The notes under the pieces: generated by a model
Seen by the model: the letters and a program-made list of their open reading frames with translations, nothing else
The model's database searches: none
What the model was told of the DNA's origin: nothing
Source of the DNA: Betaproteobacteria bacterium RIFCSPLOWO2_02_FULL_68_150
GTDB lineage: Bacteria; Pseudomonadota; Gammaproteobacteria; Burkholderiales; SG8-39
NCBI GenBank assembly: GCA_001771975.1
Contig: MERE01000066.1
Span: forward strand, 1 to 6,566
DNA: 6,566 nucleotides
Reading direction: 5' to 3'
Position numbers and translations under genes: made by a program
Shown here: positions 4,865 through 6,566 of the stretch, piece after piece
Layout: each line of letters starts with the position of its first letter
How positions within the stretch are numbered: position 1 is the first letter of the stretch

Positions 4865-6566
4865 ATGCCGTGGCTATTCGGAATTCTCGGCCTGTTGATC
4901 GGCGCCGCGATCGGCGAGTTCTGGGGCGCGGTTGCTTTCGCTGTCGCGGGTGCGTTGCTGGGGAACTGGCTGACGAGGCAGGGAGGCGGGCGATCGGACG
5001 CTCAGACCCACGCATCGACCGGCGCGGAGGAGTTGCGACAACAAGTGCTGTCGCTGACGCGCAGGGTCGCGCAGCTCGAAGCGCAGATGGCGGCGCTCGC
5101 GCCCGCAGAGGCGGCAGCCGCGCCATTGGCTCCCGCGTCGTCCGCCGCTGCTGAAGCGGCGCCGCTGGCGAGCCCCGAACCGCCGCTCCCGGCGCCAAGC
5201 CATTCGCTCGCGATGACCGTGGCAGCAGCCCCAGCCCCGGAGCCTGTTGCCATGGCGGCCGCGCAACGCGAAGTCGATTTGCCGCAACCCAATCGCCTGT
5301 GGACATGGCTCTTCGGCGGCAATGCGCTGGTGCGCATCGGGGTGCTGGTGCTCTTCTTTGGAGTTGCATTCCTGGTGCGTTACGCGGCGGAGCATATCGA
5401 CGTTCCGATCGAGGCGCGCCTGAGCGGCATCGCCCTCGGCGCGATCGCGATGCTCATCGTCGGCTGGCGGCTGCGCGAGCGCGCTGGCGGCTACGGGCTC
5501 GTGTTGCAGGGAGGCGGGGTCGGGGTTCTGTACCTGGTCGTCTTCGGCGCGTTCCGCATCTGGAAGCTCGTGCCGCCCGAGCTGGCATTCGTGCTGCTGG
5601 TCGCGATCGCGATCGCCTCGGCGATCCTGGCGATCGCGCAGGATTCGCGCTCGCTGGCGATTGCCGGCGTCTCGGGCGGGTTCCTCGCGCCGCTGCTCGC
5701 CTCCACTGGCCAGGGCAGCCATGTGGCGCTGTTCAGCTTCTACGTCGTGCTCGACCTGGGAGTGCTACTGATCGCCTGGCACAAGGCCTGGCGCGCGCTC
5801 AATCTCCTGGGCTTCGCCTTCACTTTCGGCATCGGCACGTTCTGGGGCGATGCCTATTACCGGCCCGAGTTCTACGACACGATGCAGCCCTTCCTGATCG
5901 TGTTCTTCCTGCTGTACGTCGCGATCGCGGTGCTTTATGCCTTGCATCGCGCGCCGCGTCTGAACGATTACGTCGACTCGGTGCTCGTCTTCGGCACGCC
6001 GCTGGTGGCCGCGGCACTGCAGCTCGCGCTCGTCAGGGAAACTGAATACGGCGCCGCCTGGAGCGCCGTAGCCCTCGGCGCGTTTTACTGCGTCGTGGCG
6101 TATCAGCTCTGGAGATTGCGGCGCGAGACCCTGCAACTGCTCGTCGAAAGCTTCATAGCGCTCGGCGTGGCGTTTGCCACGCTCGCGATCCCGTACGCCT
6201 TCGACGGCCAGTGGACTGCGGCCAGCTGGGCGCTCGAGGGCGCCGCGGCGCTCTGGGTAGGAACGCGCCAGAACAGGTCCTTGCCGCGACTGTTCGGCCT
6301 GCTGCTTCAGCCCGCCGCAGGTGTAGCATTCCTCGCCGGCGCGCTCGCGGCAGCGCACGCCGCGACCCCGATTCTCAATAGCGGTTTCGTGGGCGGCCTC
6401 ACTATCGCGCTGTCGGGTCTGTTCTGCGCCTGGCACGGGTCGCGCCACCGGTTCGTGAAGCAGGACTTCGATCAGGTGATCGCCGCCGTCTTGCTCGCTT
6501 GGGGCACGACCTGGTGGCTCGCCACCGGCTGGAATGAAATCGACGCCTTTGCGCCACCCGAGACAA
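4865..6566 (+). CDS. DUF2339 family polytopic membrane protein (3' end cut by window edge)
   Basis: The frame stays open from ATG 4865 to the right edge, giving 567 residues of an incomplete protein; DUF2339 proteins are often around 800-1000 residues. An N-terminal hydrophobic hairpin (residues about 3-36) is followed by a short predicted coiled coil (about 54-78, ELRQQVLSLTRRVAQLEAQM). Next comes an Ala/Pro-rich low-complexity linker (about 79-135). From about residue 148 (WLFGGNALVRIGVLVLFFG, a family signature) a long series of hydrophobic helices begins, including a glycine-rich LQGGGVGVLYLVVFG segment and GVSGGFLAPLLAST. The function of this family is not established. A role in the envelope or in transport is often assumed, but nothing here proves it. 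It follows the aminotransferase fusion by 34 bp on the same strand and may be the last gene of the operon or an unrelated neighbour. Confidence 0.88.
   Translation, partial: MPWLFGILGLLIGAAIGEFWGAVAFAVAGALLGNWLTRQGGGRSDAQTHASTGAEELRQQVLSLTRRVAQLEAQMAALAPAEAAAAPLAPASSAAAEAAPLASPEPPLPAPSHSLAMTVAAAPAPEPVAMAAAQREVDLPQPNRLWTWLFGGNALVRIGVLVLFFGVAFLVRYAAEHIDVPIEARLSGIALGAIAMLIVGWRLRERAGGYGLVLQGGGVGVLYLVVFGAFRIWKLVPPELAFVLLVAIAIASAILAIAQDSRSLAIAGVSGGFLAPLLASTGQGSHVALFSFYVVLDLGVLLIAWHKAWRALNLLGFAFTFGIGTFWGDAYYRPEFYDTMQPFLIVFFLLYVAIAVLYALHRAPRLNDYVDSVLVFGTPLVAAALQLALVRETEYGAAWSAVALGAFYCVVAYQLWRLRRETLQLLVESFIALGVAFATLAIPYAFDGQWTAASWALEGAAALWVGTRQNRSLPRLFGLLLQPAAGVAFLAGALAAAHAATPILNSGFVGGLTIALSGLFCAWHGSRHRFVKQDFDQVIAAVLLAWGTTWWLATGWNEIDAFAPPET

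Noticed and set aside
5600..5640. Clustered GCGATCGC-like octamers, reminiscent of cyanobacterial HIP1 repeats
   Set aside because: They fall in frame as Ala-Ile-Ala codons in a membrane helix of the DUF2339 protein. Codon preference explains them without a repeat element.

Overview
The window is high-GC DNA with tightly packed genes and strong G/C preference at third codon positions. The proteins look proteobacterial, most likely a beta- or gammaproteobacterium of environmental type. That placement is an impression from protein style, not a demonstrated assignment. I see no tRNA, rRNA, CRISPR array, insertion sequence or prophage gene.

Layout. Positions 1-857 (minus strand) hold the first 285 codons of an NAD-dependent aldehyde dehydrogenase, cut by the left edge just after its catalytic cysteine. 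A 144-bp divergent intergenic region (858-1001) follows. It carries a good Shine-Dalgarno site for the dehydrogenase, a perfect 10-bp palindrome and a conspicuous AT-rich patch with ATAT-type inverted repeats, which looks like a promoter/operator. Rightward from 1002 come four closely spaced genes: a cysteine-free ArsR-family repressor (1002-1313); a fused MFS transporter plus PlsC-type acyltransferase (1317-3197, 3-bp gap); a fused GNAT-type acyltransferase plus class V aminotransferase (3205-4830, 7-bp gap, Shine-Dalgarno overlapping the upstream stop); and, after 34 bp, a DUF2339 polytopic membrane protein that runs off the right edge (4865-6566).

How they may work together. The spacing indicates that the repressor and the two fusion genes form one transcription unit, and the DUF2339 gene may be its distal member. 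The two fusions place an O-acyltransferase, a lysophospholipid-flippase-like transporter, an acyl-ACP-type N-acyltransferase and an aminotransferase side by side. The pairing of a GNAT-like N-acyltransferase with a PlsC-like O-acyltransferase parallels the OlsB/OlsA logic of ornithine (and glycine) lipid synthesis. My main hypothesis is therefore that 1002-4830 encodes a regulated cassette for making and moving an amino-acid-containing lipid or N-acyl amino acid. This is inference from domain content; substrates cannot be read from the sequence. The divergent aldehyde dehydrogenase may share the control region but need not belong to the same pathway.
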